A stretch of 64,000 nucleotides of DNA from Paenibacillus amylolyticus (GCF_001570725.1 NZ_BCNV01000005.1:434001-498000), one strand, 5' to 3'; counted from the stretch's first letter, positions 53,387 to 61,946 are shown. Program-made: numbers and translations. The notes: a model not told the origin generated them from the letters alone.

Positions 53387-53616
53387 GTTAACCTCCGCAA
53401 TAGTGACTAATTTAACTTCCTACAATGGTAACTGTCCTTATGATGGGTATCAGCCTATCTCACTAATTTATGAATAATCCAATCAGATGAGTCTATCATA
53501 GCTCCAATCGTTTAGGAACAATTTGCTTACATTCATCATTTTGTTAATTGTCTGTTCCAACGATTCTATGAAGCTGTACTTCATGGAATCTTCATTTACA
53601 AGACAGTGCATAAGCC

Positions 53617-53673
53617 TTCCCAAACCGTATACACGGTGTTATAATTAAAACAAGATTTAGATTAAGTCTAAAT
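53617..53673 (+). promoter_or_regulatory. dps promoter with PerR/Fur-like box
   Basis: TTCCCA (53617-53622), 17 bp, TATAAT (53640-53645). Immediately downstream ATTTAGA-TTAAG-TCTAAAT (53655-53673) is a perfect 7-5-7 dyad. Its TTAGATTAAGTCTAA core agrees with the PerR box TTATAATNATTATAA at 10 of 14 defined positions. PerR repression of dps/mrgA genes is well known; the assignment here is inferred. The rest of the 53387-53616 gap is empty. Confidence 0.65.
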
Positions 53674-53747
53674 TAAAAGAGGCCAACCAAAGCAATCCAT
53701 CATAAAATCCAAATTCTATTATTTATATTCGAGAGGGGATAAATTCC

Positions 53748-54227
53748 ATGAGCACAATCCAAACTAGAAACAACACTTTTGCTAACAACGCCACAGCGCT
53801 TCAAGAGGTCCTGAACCGTCAGATCGCAGGCTGGTCCGTACTTTACACGAAACTGCATAACTTCCACTGGTATGTCCAAGGACCTCATTTCTTCACACTG
53901 CATGCCAAATTCGAAGAGCTGTACAACTTGGCTACGGCGAATATGGATGAAGTTGCAGAACGTTTGCTGGCTATTGGTGGACGTCCGGTGGCTACGATGG
54001 CTGAACAGCTGCGTCTGTCTCCAATTGAAGAGGCACAAGGCCAGTTGCCTGCTGAGCGTATGGTAGAGTCGGTGGTTGCTGATCTACGCACGATGGTGGA
54101 AGTGATTCATCAAGGCATTCACGAAGCGGGAGAGGCAAGTGATAATGCAACGGAAGATATGCTGATTGGATTTACCGCTGCGCTGGATAAAGAGGTCTGG
54201 ATGTTAAACGCATTTTTGGGCAAATAA
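53748..54227 (+). CDS. dps: Dps family DNA-protecting ferritin-like protein
   Basis: 159 residues. The dinuclear ferroxidase site spans the dimer interface: His in LHNFHWYVQGPHFFTLH, and Asp and Glu in ANMDEVAERLLAIGG. The dodecamer oxidises ferrous iron with hydrogen peroxide and shields DNA. GAGAGGGG lies upstream of ATG. It has its own promoter with a PerR-like box and is followed by nos, which fits an oxidative/nitrosative stress block. Confidence 0.95.
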   Translation: MSTIQTRNNTFANNATALQEVLNRQIAGWSVLYTKLHNFHWYVQGPHFFTLHAKFEELYNLATANMDEVAERLLAIGGRPVATMAEQLRLSPIEEAQGQLPAERMVESVVADLRTMVEVIHQGIHEAGEASDNATEDMLIGFTAALDKEVWMLNAFLGK

Positions 54228-54288
54228 GCAAAGTTACCCTTCATCCTGACAACGATATGTAGAGTCCGTGAACAAACTGTCCGTTCGC

Positions 54289-54317
54289 TTACAAATCCGG
54301 TGCGCTTGCCGTATAAT
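54289..54317 (+). promoter_or_regulatory. Promoter of nos
   Basis: TTACAA (54289-54294), 17 bp, TATAAT (54312-54317), 34 bp before the ATG. No operator-like dyad is seen. Confidence 0.6.
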
Positions 54318-54351
54318 GATGGCATCCAAGATGTACAGAATGGTGGAATGA

Positions 54352-55566
54352 ATGATGCGGTCAGACCTGGAACAATTGCAGGAAGAAGCTGAACGGTTTA
54401 TATATACATGTTATGCAGAGCTGGGTCATTCGCGTGAAGACGCGCAGGCCCGGCTTGTTGCCGTTATGGGCGAGATCGAAGTAACGGGTACCTATGTGCA
54501 TACCACAGAGGAATTGGAGCAGGGTTGTAAAATGGCATGGCGGAACAGCAACCGCTGTATCGGGCGGCTGTTCTGGGATAAATTGCGGATCGTTGATGCG
54601 CGTCATGCCGATACGGCAGGAACGGCAGCGGAAGCTGTGATGAATCATATTCATGTGGCATCAAACGGAGGCAAAGTAATTCCGATGATTACTATCCTTC
54701 CACCGGATGGGCCGAATGGAGCTCCGGTACGTGTCTGGAATCATCAGCTGATCCGTTATGCAGGATATGAGACGGAGCAAGGTATTATTGGAGATCCTGC
54801 TTCGGTGGAACTGACCAAGGCGGCGATGTCACTTGGCTGGCAAGGGGCAGGTAGCCCTTATGATGTGCTACCGCTCATTATTCAGGCACAAGGACAAGCC
54901 CCAGAGTGGTATGTTGTGCCAGAAGAAGAGATTGTGGAAGTTCTTATCGAACACCCGGAGCGGGAAGAGATTGCGGAGCTTGGCATGCGCTGGTACGGTG
55001 TGCCGATGATTGCTGATATGCGACTGGAGATTGGCGGTATATCCTATCCAGCAGCACCGTTCAATGGTTGGTATATGGGTACCGAGATCGGCGCCCGTAA
55101 CCTGGCGGATACGTTCCGGTATAATAAGCTGCCTGCGGTGGCGGAAGCGTTTGGATTGAATACGTCGAGTGAAACGACGCTGTGGAAGGATCGTGCGTTA
55201 GTTGAGCTGAATGTGGCTGTGCTGCATTCGTTCAAAAAAGCAGGTGTGAGCATTGTGGATCACCACACGGCGGCAACGCAATTTGCTATGTTTGAACAGC
55301 GGGAAGAGAAGGCTGGGCGAGAGCTGACCGGGGATTGGGTGTGGCTGATTCCGCCAGTATCTCCAGCGACAACGCATATTTTCCACAGTTCCTATCGTAA
55401 TGAGATCGTGAAGCCGAACTTTTTCCGTCAGGATCAGGCGTATATCCTGAAAGATGGCGTGGCATCTGCCGCAGAGCTGCGAAGCAGCGAGCAGCAGAAT
55501 GCACAGGTAGAGCATCCCCAGCCACAGGCAGGGGATTCACCAATGAAATGCCCGTTTGCACATTAA
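54352..55566 (+). CDS. nos: Bacterial nitric oxide synthase (oxygenase domain)
   Basis: Makes nitric oxide from arginine using a heme-thiolate centre and an external reductase. 404 residues with the heme ligand Cys69 (WRNSNRCIGR), the substrate-site Glu in FNGWYMGTEIGARN, DHHTAATQF, and GDWVWLIPPVSP. Known bacterial enzymes are about 360 residues; here about 40 extra residues follow the core, Gln/Glu/Pro-rich and ending MKCPFAH. That tail has a Cys-Pro pair as in heme-regulatory motifs. The start may be either of two adjacent ATGs. Confidence 0.95.
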   Translation: MMRSDLEQLQEEAERFIYTCYAELGHSREDAQARLVAVMGEIEVTGTYVHTTEELEQGCKMAWRNSNRCIGRLFWDKLRIVDARHADTAGTAAEAVMNHIHVASNGGKVIPMITILPPDGPNGAPVRVWNHQLIRYAGYETEQGIIGDPASVELTKAAMSLGWQGAGSPYDVLPLIIQAQGQAPEWYVVPEEEIVEVLIEHPEREEIAELGMRWYGVPMIADMRLEIGGISYPAAPFNGWYMGTEIGARNLADTFRYNKLPAVAEAFGLNTSSETTLWKDRALVELNVAVLHSFKKAGVSIVDHHTAATQFAMFEQREEKAGRELTGDWVWLIPPVSPATTHIFHSSYRNEIVKPNFFRQDQAYILKDGVASAAELRSSEQQNAQVEHPQPQAGDSPMKCPFAH

Positions 55567-55590
55567 ATTGTGCAGACGGGTTATTTTTTG
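55551..55590 (+). terminator. Terminator overlapping the 3' end of nos
   Basis: CCCGTTTGCACA (last codons of nos) pairs with TGTGCAGACGGG (55569-55580) and TTATTTTTTG follows. Confidence 0.85.
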
Positions 55591-55615
55591 TGATCATTTT
55601 TATCCAAAAGAAGGA

Positions 55616-56890
55616 CTACCCCTCTTTCAATCGATATCGACTGCGCATCACGGCCTGAACTACAATGGCAGCAGCAATCAGCACTAGGTTGAACACGAAC
55701 ACAGAGTAGAGCGATCCAACCTCCATAAGTAGCGCTGCAACCAGCGGAGATACGATGGAGCCGATTTCGGCAGCAGAGACAATTTTGCCTATAACAGAGC
55801 TTCGGCTCTCGTCTGGTATGTGATCACCAATATGAGCAAAGAATGAATCCATATAACATGCACCGCCAACCCCGCCAATCAGCATGCCAACGTAGACCCA
55901 TAGATGGGAGGATGTGTTTAGAAATACAACGACTTCGATTCCGATTAGGAACATACCAAGCATACAGAGTAACAGACGATCGCCCAATCGATCAGAGAGA
56001 TAGCCAACAAAGGGAGCAGCAGCAAGCGTAGAGATCCCGGATACGGTGAAGGCGAGACTGGTTGCAAAGGGGTCCCAATGCATGATGTGAGCTGCATACA
56101 GTGCGAAATAGGTGAGAAACACGGCGTAGGCGCTCATCTCCAGAAAATGAACCGTACCGTAGCCGAGAAGCTGTTGAAGTCGGGTAAGCCCTGTAGTTGG
56201 GCCAGATATTGTTGATTCGGGAGCTTGGTTGGATAGGGAGGTATCCATAGCTTGTGTATGCAGTTCAGCAGATGTTGGTGAAGGTAGAGGAGGGGGGTCA
56301 TCCGTGGAGAGCACGGAGTGTGCTGAGTTGACCAGAGGTTCTTGTGTCGACTTCATCCCCATCGCAGCGACCACGGCCATCAGACAACATACCGTGACGA
56401 GCAGAAAAGGCACTGACAGTGGCCAATGCAATGCGAGCCAGCCACTTATCACCGGACCGAGCACCATGCCGCCACCTTCACTACTACTGATATATCCATT
56501 GTACAGGCCACGGTTATCTACATTGCCCCCATCCCCAATGATGGAACGAACGACCACGGTAAGACCAGTGGAAGCCAGCCCTTGGAGCAGTCGGAGCAGA
56601 CCGAATAATACGGCAGCAGAAGATAATGCGAATCCACCCATACAGACCGCGAGTAGTAACAGCATGAGGATGAGCGCCTTTTTCCCTCCGAGCTTTCTAT
56701 AAATTGCCGCTGCTGGAATGCCCCCAAGGACTTTACCCACATAAAAGAGTGCAAAAATAACCCCCATCATCCAGCCAGACAGGCCGAATTCTTCAATAAA
56801 CAAAGGAAACAGGGGCAGGATCATGAATCCGCCCATCTGACTTAGGAAACAAATCGTCATCAGCAAAGGCAGGTTACGACGAATATCCAA
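55616..56890 (-). CDS. MFS transporter
   Basis: 424 residues, twelve membrane helices with a long central loop (about 190-235, Pro/Ser/Thr-rich). The first half has GVIFALFYVGKVLGGIPAAAIYRKLGGKKALIL (MFS motif A), the second PFVGYLSDRLGDRLLLC. It resembles YfkF/YttB-like drug exporters. It is convergent with nos and divergent from potA. The substrate is unknown. Confidence 0.9.
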   Translation of the reverse strand: MDIRRNLPLLMTICFLSQMGGFMILPLFPLFIEEFGLSGWMMGVIFALFYVGKVLGGIPAAAIYRKLGGKKALILMLLLLAVCMGGFALSSAAVLFGLLRLLQGLASTGLTVVVRSIIGDGGNVDNRGLYNGYISSSEGGGMVLGPVISGWLALHWPLSVPFLLVTVCCLMAVVAAMGMKSTQEPLVNSAHSVLSTDDPPPLPSPTSAELHTQAMDTSLSNQAPESTISGPTTGLTRLQQLLGYGTVHFLEMSAYAVFLTYFALYAAHIMHWDPFATSLAFTVSGISTLAAAPFVGYLSDRLGDRLLLCMLGMFLIGIEVVVFLNTSSHLWVYVGMLIGGVGGACYMDSFFAHIGDHIPDESRSSVIGKIVSAAEIGSIVSPLVAALLMEVGSLYSVFVFNLVLIAAAIVVQAVMRSRYRLKEG

Positions 56891-57036
56891 GAGCCAAGAC
56901 TCCTCTCACACATAAAATGGAATCCCAAACGTGCTTCATTTCCCAAAGGAATGCGTAGATATCGACATATACCCGTAATGTATGCAGAATTTTTGAAAAT
57001 AAGAAGAAATCACACGCGGCGTTTACATCAAAACCA

Positions 57037-57064
57037 TTGCGGATATACCTGAATCATATATAAT
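57037..57064 (+). promoter_or_regulatory. Promoter of potABCD
   Basis: TTGCGG (57037-57042), 16 bp, TATAAT (57059-57064), 82 bp before potA. Confidence 0.6.
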
Positions 57065-57145
57065 AGATGGGTTATCTATAAGGATGCATGAACGAAAGTG
57101 TACAGAATGAAGAGGTACCTCAAGTATAAGGGGGCGATGTGAAGC

Positions 57146-58255
57146 ATGTCAGAACAACAACCGATTATCCGCTTCGAAGCGGTGACTCAGCAATACGATC
57201 AGGATGAAGCCGTATTGAAGGCAGTCAGCTTTGAGATTGAGCGGGGTAAATTTTATACGCTTCTTGGCCCATCGGGCTGCGGAAAAACAACGATATTGCG
57301 GCTGATTGCCGGTTTTGCGGAGCCGACACAGGGCAGTATTTATTTTAACGGTGCGCTTATCAACCGGGTGCCTGCTCACCAACGGCAGGTGAACACCGTA
57401 TTTCAGGATTACGCGTTATTTCCACATTTGAATGTATTTGAGAACGTAGCTTTTGGTTTGCGGATCAAAAAGATGAAAACGGCTGAAATTCGCAGCAAAG
57501 TGTTGGAAGCCCTCAAATTCGTCAATCTGTCCGGTTATGAGAATCGTGAAATTGGCGAAATGTCCGGCGGACAACGACAACGTGTTGCCATTGCACGCGC
57601 CATTGTGAACGAACCTGAAATTCTGCTGCTGGACGAGCCGCTCTCGGCACTCGATCTGAAGCTGCGGACCGAAATGCAGTATGAATTACGGGAGCTGCAA
57701 CAGCGGTTGGGCATCACGTTTATCTTTGTTACGCATGATCAGGAAGAGGCCTTGGCGATGTCCGACGAGATCTTTGTCCTGAATGGCGGCGTGATTCAAC
57801 AGAGTGGTACACCGAATGATATCTATGATGAGCCAATTAACCGCTTTGTGGCAGACTTTATTGGGGAATCGAACATTGTGTCGGGCAAAATGAAGCAGGA
57901 CTTTGTGGTGGAATTCGCTGGCGCACAGCACGAGTGTGTCGATCAGGGTCTCCAGCCGGACGAGCCGGTAGAGATTGTCATTCGTCCAGAGGATCTTGAG
58001 ATTACAACTGAAGAACAAGGCAAGCTGAAGGTTAATGTGGATTCCCAGTTATTCCGCGGAGTGCATTACGAGATATCTACGTACGACGATGCTGGCAATG
58101 AGTGGCTTGTTCACTCCACCAAGAAAGCCGTTGTCGGCGCGCGGATAGGGCTCTATTTTGACCCGGAAGCTGTGCACGTCATGCGCTTTAACGAGACCGA
58201 GGAAGAGTTCGACAAACGACTCGAAGCCTACCAAGAGGCCGCTCATGCAGACTAA
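57146..58255 (+). CDS. potA: Spermidine/putrescine ABC transporter ATPase
   Basis: 369 residues: Walker A GPSGCGKTT, Q-loop VFQDYALFPHLNVFEN, signature MSGGQRQRVAIARA, Walker B LLLDEPLSALD, followed by a TOBE domain (about 240-350). AAGGGGG lies upstream. It is first of four genes with overlapping ends (potA-potB by 11 bp), a standard polyamine importer operon. Confidence 0.96.
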   Translation: MSEQQPIIRFEAVTQQYDQDEAVLKAVSFEIERGKFYTLLGPSGCGKTTILRLIAGFAEPTQGSIYFNGALINRVPAHQRQVNTVFQDYALFPHLNVFENVAFGLRIKKMKTAEIRSKVLEALKFVNLSGYENREIGEMSGGQRQRVAIARAIVNEPEILLLDEPLSALDLKLRTEMQYELRELQQRLGITFIFVTHDQEEALAMSDEIFVLNGGVIQQSGTPNDIYDEPINRFVADFIGESNIVSGKMKQDFVVEFAGAQHECVDQGLQPDEPVEIVIRPEDLEITTEEQGKLKVNVDSQLFRGVHYEISTYDDAGNEWLVHSTKKAVVGARIGLYFDPEAVHVMRFNETEEEFDKRLEAYQEAAHAD

Positions 58256-59078
58256 GGCCAGCACACGCAATGCGTATCTGATTCCATATGTATTATGGAT
58301 GGTGTTGTTCGTTGTGGCGCCGGTTCTGCTGGTCATCTATTATTCATTCTTCGATGTGGAGGGTAACTTCACGTTTGGCAACTACGCCCGCTTCTTTACG
58401 CCGGTGTACTTGCAGATGACGCTCAGTTCGTTCTGGTATGCATTTCTGATTACGGCGTTCTCGCTGCTTATCTCGTATCCAACGGCGTATATGCTGACCC
58501 GGACGAAGCACAAGCAGCTGTGGTTGCTGCTGATCATTCTGCCAAGCTGGATCAATCTTTTGTTAAAAGCGTACGCCTTTATCGGCTTGTTCGGAACGTA
58601 CGGTCTGACCAACTCCCTGCTTGAAGTCGTGGGTATTGGCACACAGCAAATTTTGTTCACCGATTTCAGTTTTATCTTTGTCTCGGTGTACATCTTCATT
58701 CCATTCATGATCCTGCCGATCTTCAATGCGCTGGAAGAGATGAATCCATCATTGATCTACGCGGCGCGGGATCTGGGGGCCTCATCGTGGCTGACCTTCC
58801 GCCGGGTTATTTTTCCACTGACGATTAGCGGGGTGAAATCAGGCTGTCAGGCTGTATTTATTCCAGCACTGTCTCTGTTCATGATTACCCGACTTATTGC
58901 GGGGAACCGTGTAATTACGCTGGGAACAGCGATTGAACAGCATTTTCTCGTCACCCAGGACTGGGGGATGGGTTCAACGATTGCCGTCTTTTTGATTATT
59001 GCGATGGCGATTATTATGTTCCTGACTGGATCAGGCAAGAAGGAGGTGCGTAATGGGAAGAAACGGAAAGCTGTCTAA
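58245..59078 (+). CDS. potB: Spermidine/putrescine ABC transporter permease
   Basis: 277 residues from the ATG at 58245, whose ribosome-binding site AAGAGG is inside potA; the frame is open to 58158 but that part copies potA in another frame. Six helices and the loop PSLIYAARDLGASSWLTFRRVIFPLTISGV that contacts PotA. Confidence 0.95.
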   Translation: MQTKASTRNAYLIPYVLWMVLFVVAPVLLVIYYSFFDVEGNFTFGNYARFFTPVYLQMTLSSFWYAFLITAFSLLISYPTAYMLTRTKHKQLWLLLIILPSWINLLLKAYAFIGLFGTYGLTNSLLEVVGIGTQQILFTDFSFIFVSVYIFIPFMILPIFNALEEMNPSLIYAARDLGASSWLTFRRVIFPLTISGVKSGCQAVFIPALSLFMITRLIAGNRVITLGTAIEQHFLVTQDWGMGSTIAVFLIIAMAIIMFLTGSGKKEVRNGKKRKAV

Positions 59079-59862
59079 CGTCTATCTAGCCGTTGTATTC
59101 GCCATATTGTACGCACCGATTGCGTATCTGATCTTCTACTCCTTCAACAGCGGCGGTCACATGCGCAGCTTCGAAGGATTCACACTTGAATGGTACAGAG
59201 AGGTGTTCGCCGATACTCGGCTACTCATCATTGTGCTGAATACATTTATCATTGCGCTCCTGTCATCAGCGATCTCAACGATCCTTGGTGTTGCAGGAGC
59301 ACTGGCGATCTACCATGTGCGTCGCAAACGGACCAAGAACACGCTGCTGTCACTCAATAACGTGCTCATCGTGAGTCCCGATGTCATCATTGGTGCATCG
59401 TTCCTGATCCTGTTTACCATGATTGGTATCAAACTGGGCTTCACTTCGGTCCTGCTGTCTCATATCGCATTCAGTGTACCGATCGTTGTGATCATGGTAC
59501 TGCCGAAGCTGCAGGAAATGAGCCCAACACTGATGGATGCGGCGCGCGATCTGGGCGCTGGTTCATGGCAGATTCTGACGCGTGTGGTGTTGCCATACGT
59601 GAAACCGGGTATTTTTGCCGGATTCTTCATGGCCTTGACGTACTCGCTCGATGATTTTGCGGTAACATTTTTTGTTACGGGTAATGGATACTCCACACTC
59701 TCGGTAGAGATATACTCCAGGGCAAGGCAGGGTGTTTCGTTGTCCATCAACGCGCTGTCTACCCTGTTATTCCTGCTCACGGTGCTGCTGGTCGTCGGAT
59801 ATTACTTCATTAACCGCCGTGCAACACGGATACCACCCGGAGGAAAGGGGCTGCGTCCATGA
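59053..59862 (+). CDS. potC: Spermidine/putrescine ABC transporter permease
   Basis: 269 residues, six helices, with the PotA-docking loop PTLMDAARDLGAGSWQILTRVVLPYVKPGI. GAAGGAGG lies 6 bp before the ATG, inside the end of potB (26 bp overlap). It ends in a short basic tail. Confidence 0.95.
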   Translation: MGRNGKLSNVYLAVVFAILYAPIAYLIFYSFNSGGHMRSFEGFTLEWYREVFADTRLLIIVLNTFIIALLSSAISTILGVAGALAIYHVRRKRTKNTLLSLNNVLIVSPDVIIGASFLILFTMIGIKLGFTSVLLSHIAFSVPIVVIMVLPKLQEMSPTLMDAARDLGAGSWQILTRVVLPYVKPGIFAGFFMALTYSLDDFAVTFFVTGNGYSTLSVEIYSRARQGVSLSINALSTLLFLLTVLLVVGYYFINRRATRIPPGGKGLRP

Positions 59863-60932
59863 AGCAACTGGTACGGACATTTGCAATTGTATTCGTGGCT
59901 GCCTTTGCCCTGATGATCCTGGCTTCGTATCTGAACAAGAGTCAGGGGTATTCTGGCGGTAACACGCTGACCATCTATAACTGGGGCGATTATATCGACC
60001 CGGATCTGCTGAAGGAGTTTGAGGACGAGACCGGAATTAAGGTTATTTATCAGACGTTTGACTCCAATGAAGCGATGCTGACCAAGATTGAGCAGGGGGG
60101 AACCACATTTGATGTGGCGATTCCTTCCGAATATGCGATTAGCAAAATGAAAGAAGAAGACCTGCTCGTTCCACTCGATCATAGCAAATTAACTCATCTG
60201 GACAACATTGATCCACGGTTTATGGACTTGTCCTTTGATGAAGGCAACAAGTACTCCATCCCTTATTTCTGGGGAACGGTGGGGGTTGTGTACAATCCGG
60301 AACTTGTGGATGGGTTGACATTTGATAGCTGGAATGACCTGTGGGACCCGCGTCTGAAAAACCAAATCCTGCTCCTTGACGGTGCACGCGAAGTCATTGG
60401 GATGGGATTGAACAGTCTCGGCTATTCTCTGAACGATACCAACGAAGACCACCTGCAAGAGGCTCTGAAAAAGCTGTCTACCCTGACGCCGAACGTCAGA
60501 GCGATTGTCGGAGACGAGATCAAGATGCTGCTTGCGAATGAGGAAGCTGCAGTTGGACTTGTGTGGTCCGGGGATGCATCGGAGATTATGGATGAGAACG
60601 ATAAGCTGGATTACATGGTGCCGGAAGAAGGCTCGAACCTCTGGTTCGACAACATGGTTATTCCGAAGACAGCGAGTAATATTGAAGGGGCACACCAGTT
60701 TATCAACTTCATGCTGGACCCTGATCATGCCGCTCGTAATGCCGAGTATGTCGGGTATTCCACCCCAAACGCCGAGGCGCTTAAACTGCTGCCAGAGGAT
60801 ATCTCGGAGGATGAACGCTTCTATCCGGACGAGACACTGACAGGTAAGCTGGAGGTCTACGATAATCTGGGCAAAAAAATGCTCTCGCATTATAACGACC
60901 TGTTCCTGGAGTTTAAAATGCACAGCAAATAA
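59859..60932 (+). CDS. potD: Spermidine/putrescine-binding protein
   Basis: 357 residues. The N-terminus (KQLVRTFAIVFVAAFALMILASYLNKS) is one hydrophobic helix with no Cys, so it is held by an uncleaved anchor or a signal peptide rather than as a lipoprotein. The mature part starts NTLTIYNWGDYIDPDLLKEFEDETG, the classic PotD pattern, with the later polyamine-site region AIPSEYAISKM and VWSGDASEIM. ATGA overlap with potC. It captures polyamines for PotBC. Confidence 0.94.
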   Translation: MKQLVRTFAIVFVAAFALMILASYLNKSQGYSGGNTLTIYNWGDYIDPDLLKEFEDETGIKVIYQTFDSNEAMLTKIEQGGTTFDVAIPSEYAISKMKEEDLLVPLDHSKLTHLDNIDPRFMDLSFDEGNKYSIPYFWGTVGVVYNPELVDGLTFDSWNDLWDPRLKNQILLLDGAREVIGMGLNSLGYSLNDTNEDHLQEALKKLSTLTPNVRAIVGDEIKMLLANEEAAVGLVWSGDASEIMDENDKLDYMVPEEGSNLWFDNMVIPKTASNIEGAHQFINFMLDPDHAARNAEYVGYSTPNAEALKLLPEDISEDERFYPDETLTGKLEVYDNLGKKMLSHYNDLFLEFKMHSK

Positions 60933-61020
60933 GAGGTAACAGTATCTGATAACGATCCACCGTGGCTTACTAAGTAGAGTCAATAGCGTGTGAACAGTTT
61001 CTTAGATTATGAAAAAAACA

Positions 61021-61074
61021 AAAAGGGGTGCTGCTCGTCATTCAAGTGAAATGACGAGCAGCACCCCTTTTTTA
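61021..61074 (+). terminator. Terminator of potABCD
   Basis: AAAAGGGGTGCTGCTCGTCA pairs perfectly with TGACGAGCAGCACCCCTTTT, then TTATT. One of the strongest stems in the window. Confidence 0.95.
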
Positions 61075-61108
61075 TTACCTACTTCAGAGCAATAGCGCTT
61101 GAAGTGCC

Positions 61109-61295
61109 ATATAAGATGAACATTAAAGATTACACGTTAACGGAGGGGACAGAAAAAACTGAAGAAGCGAAGCGCTCGCCTTTATCCCCGGATTTTCCCA
61201 TTTTAGAGGGGATTCAAAAAATCCGGGGATAACAGCGATCAGAAGTTGTTCTGTCACCGCAGTGACTCAGTTAATCGCACCTGTTCATCTTATAT
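61109..61295 (+). repeat. Structured intergenic repeat, copy E (short form)
   Basis: The outer arms ATATAAGATGAACA and TGTTCATCTTATAT pair perfectly over 14 bp. Next are GATTA/TAATC, GACAGAA/TTCTGTC, AACT/AGTT, the hairpin GCGA-AGCGC-TCGC, and TATCCCCGGAT/ATCCGGGGATA capped by CCC/GGG. The two-hairpin module is absent. It starts 35 bp after the pot terminator and ends just before the stop of the convergent gene. Confidence 0.87.
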
Positions 61296-61303
61296 AATTG
61301 CCA

Positions 61304-61804
61304 CTACATGCGCTTTTTGCGACCTACCATGATCCACGCCCCACCCATAATCAGCACAATCGCCACAAACGGTTGGATAAAGCTCAAGCTGCTCAGCATC
61401 GTGCCAATCGACATTACGGCGAAGAACAACAGCGATATCACCGTTAGAATGTTGATGGGGATCAGCAACCATTTGTTTCGACCACCGAACCAGTACAATT
61501 CGAATAAACCAACAGCTACAGCCAGAATGAAGCCCGGCCACATCGTACCCCAGTTGTTAAACAGCATCGCGATCTGACAGACAATACCGACAGTGAGCAG
61601 CAAGCCACCGGGAACCAGCAGTCCAACCCCTCTGCCAATCATGGAGAAGTACAGCCAGTGGAAGAACAGTCCCAGTGGAATCACGAATAACGTGGGCCAG
61701 AAGGTCGCAAAGATCGTACCCGGACCGAGTGAACCTCCCTGGTTCAGAATCAGGTACACGCCCAGCAAAATGAGAACAGGCGCTAGGATCGTACGTTTAG
61801 CCAT
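61304..61804 (-). CDS. LiaI/DUF5668-like membrane protein
   Basis: 166 residues with about six short hydrophobic helices and the pattern AKRTILAPVLILLGVYLILNQGG seen at the start of LiaI/LiaF-type proteins. AAGGAGA lies 6 bp before the ATG at 61804. An 8-bp palindrome of response-regulator type lies 123 bp upstream. A role in envelope stress is plausible from family only. Confidence 0.75.
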   Translation of the reverse strand: MAKRTILAPVLILLGVYLILNQGGSLGPGTIFATFWPTLFVIPLGLFFHWLYFSMIGRGVGLLVPGGLLLTVGIVCQIAMLFNNWGTMWPGFILAVAVGLFELYWFGGRNKWLLIPINILTVISLLFFAVMSIGTMLSSLSFIQPFVAIVLIMGGAWIMVGRKKRM

Positions 61805-61926
61805 AATATCTCTCCTTCTCAATCAAACATTAATTTCCGAACGGTTGTATGTAGAGCAATACTTTCGTTACTCACAGCATACCATGAACTGGAAAAGTCT
61901 ATCCTCCGTCTTTGGAGTTAAAGTGA

Positions 61927-61946
61927 ACCTAGACCAAAGTCTAGGT
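61927..61946. promoter_or_regulatory. Palindrome upstream of the LiaI-like gene
   Basis: ACCTAGAC-CAAA-GTCTAGGT, perfect 8-bp arms. The shape resembles sites of NarL/LiaR/DesR-type response regulators. No such regulator gene is in the window. Confidence 0.55.
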
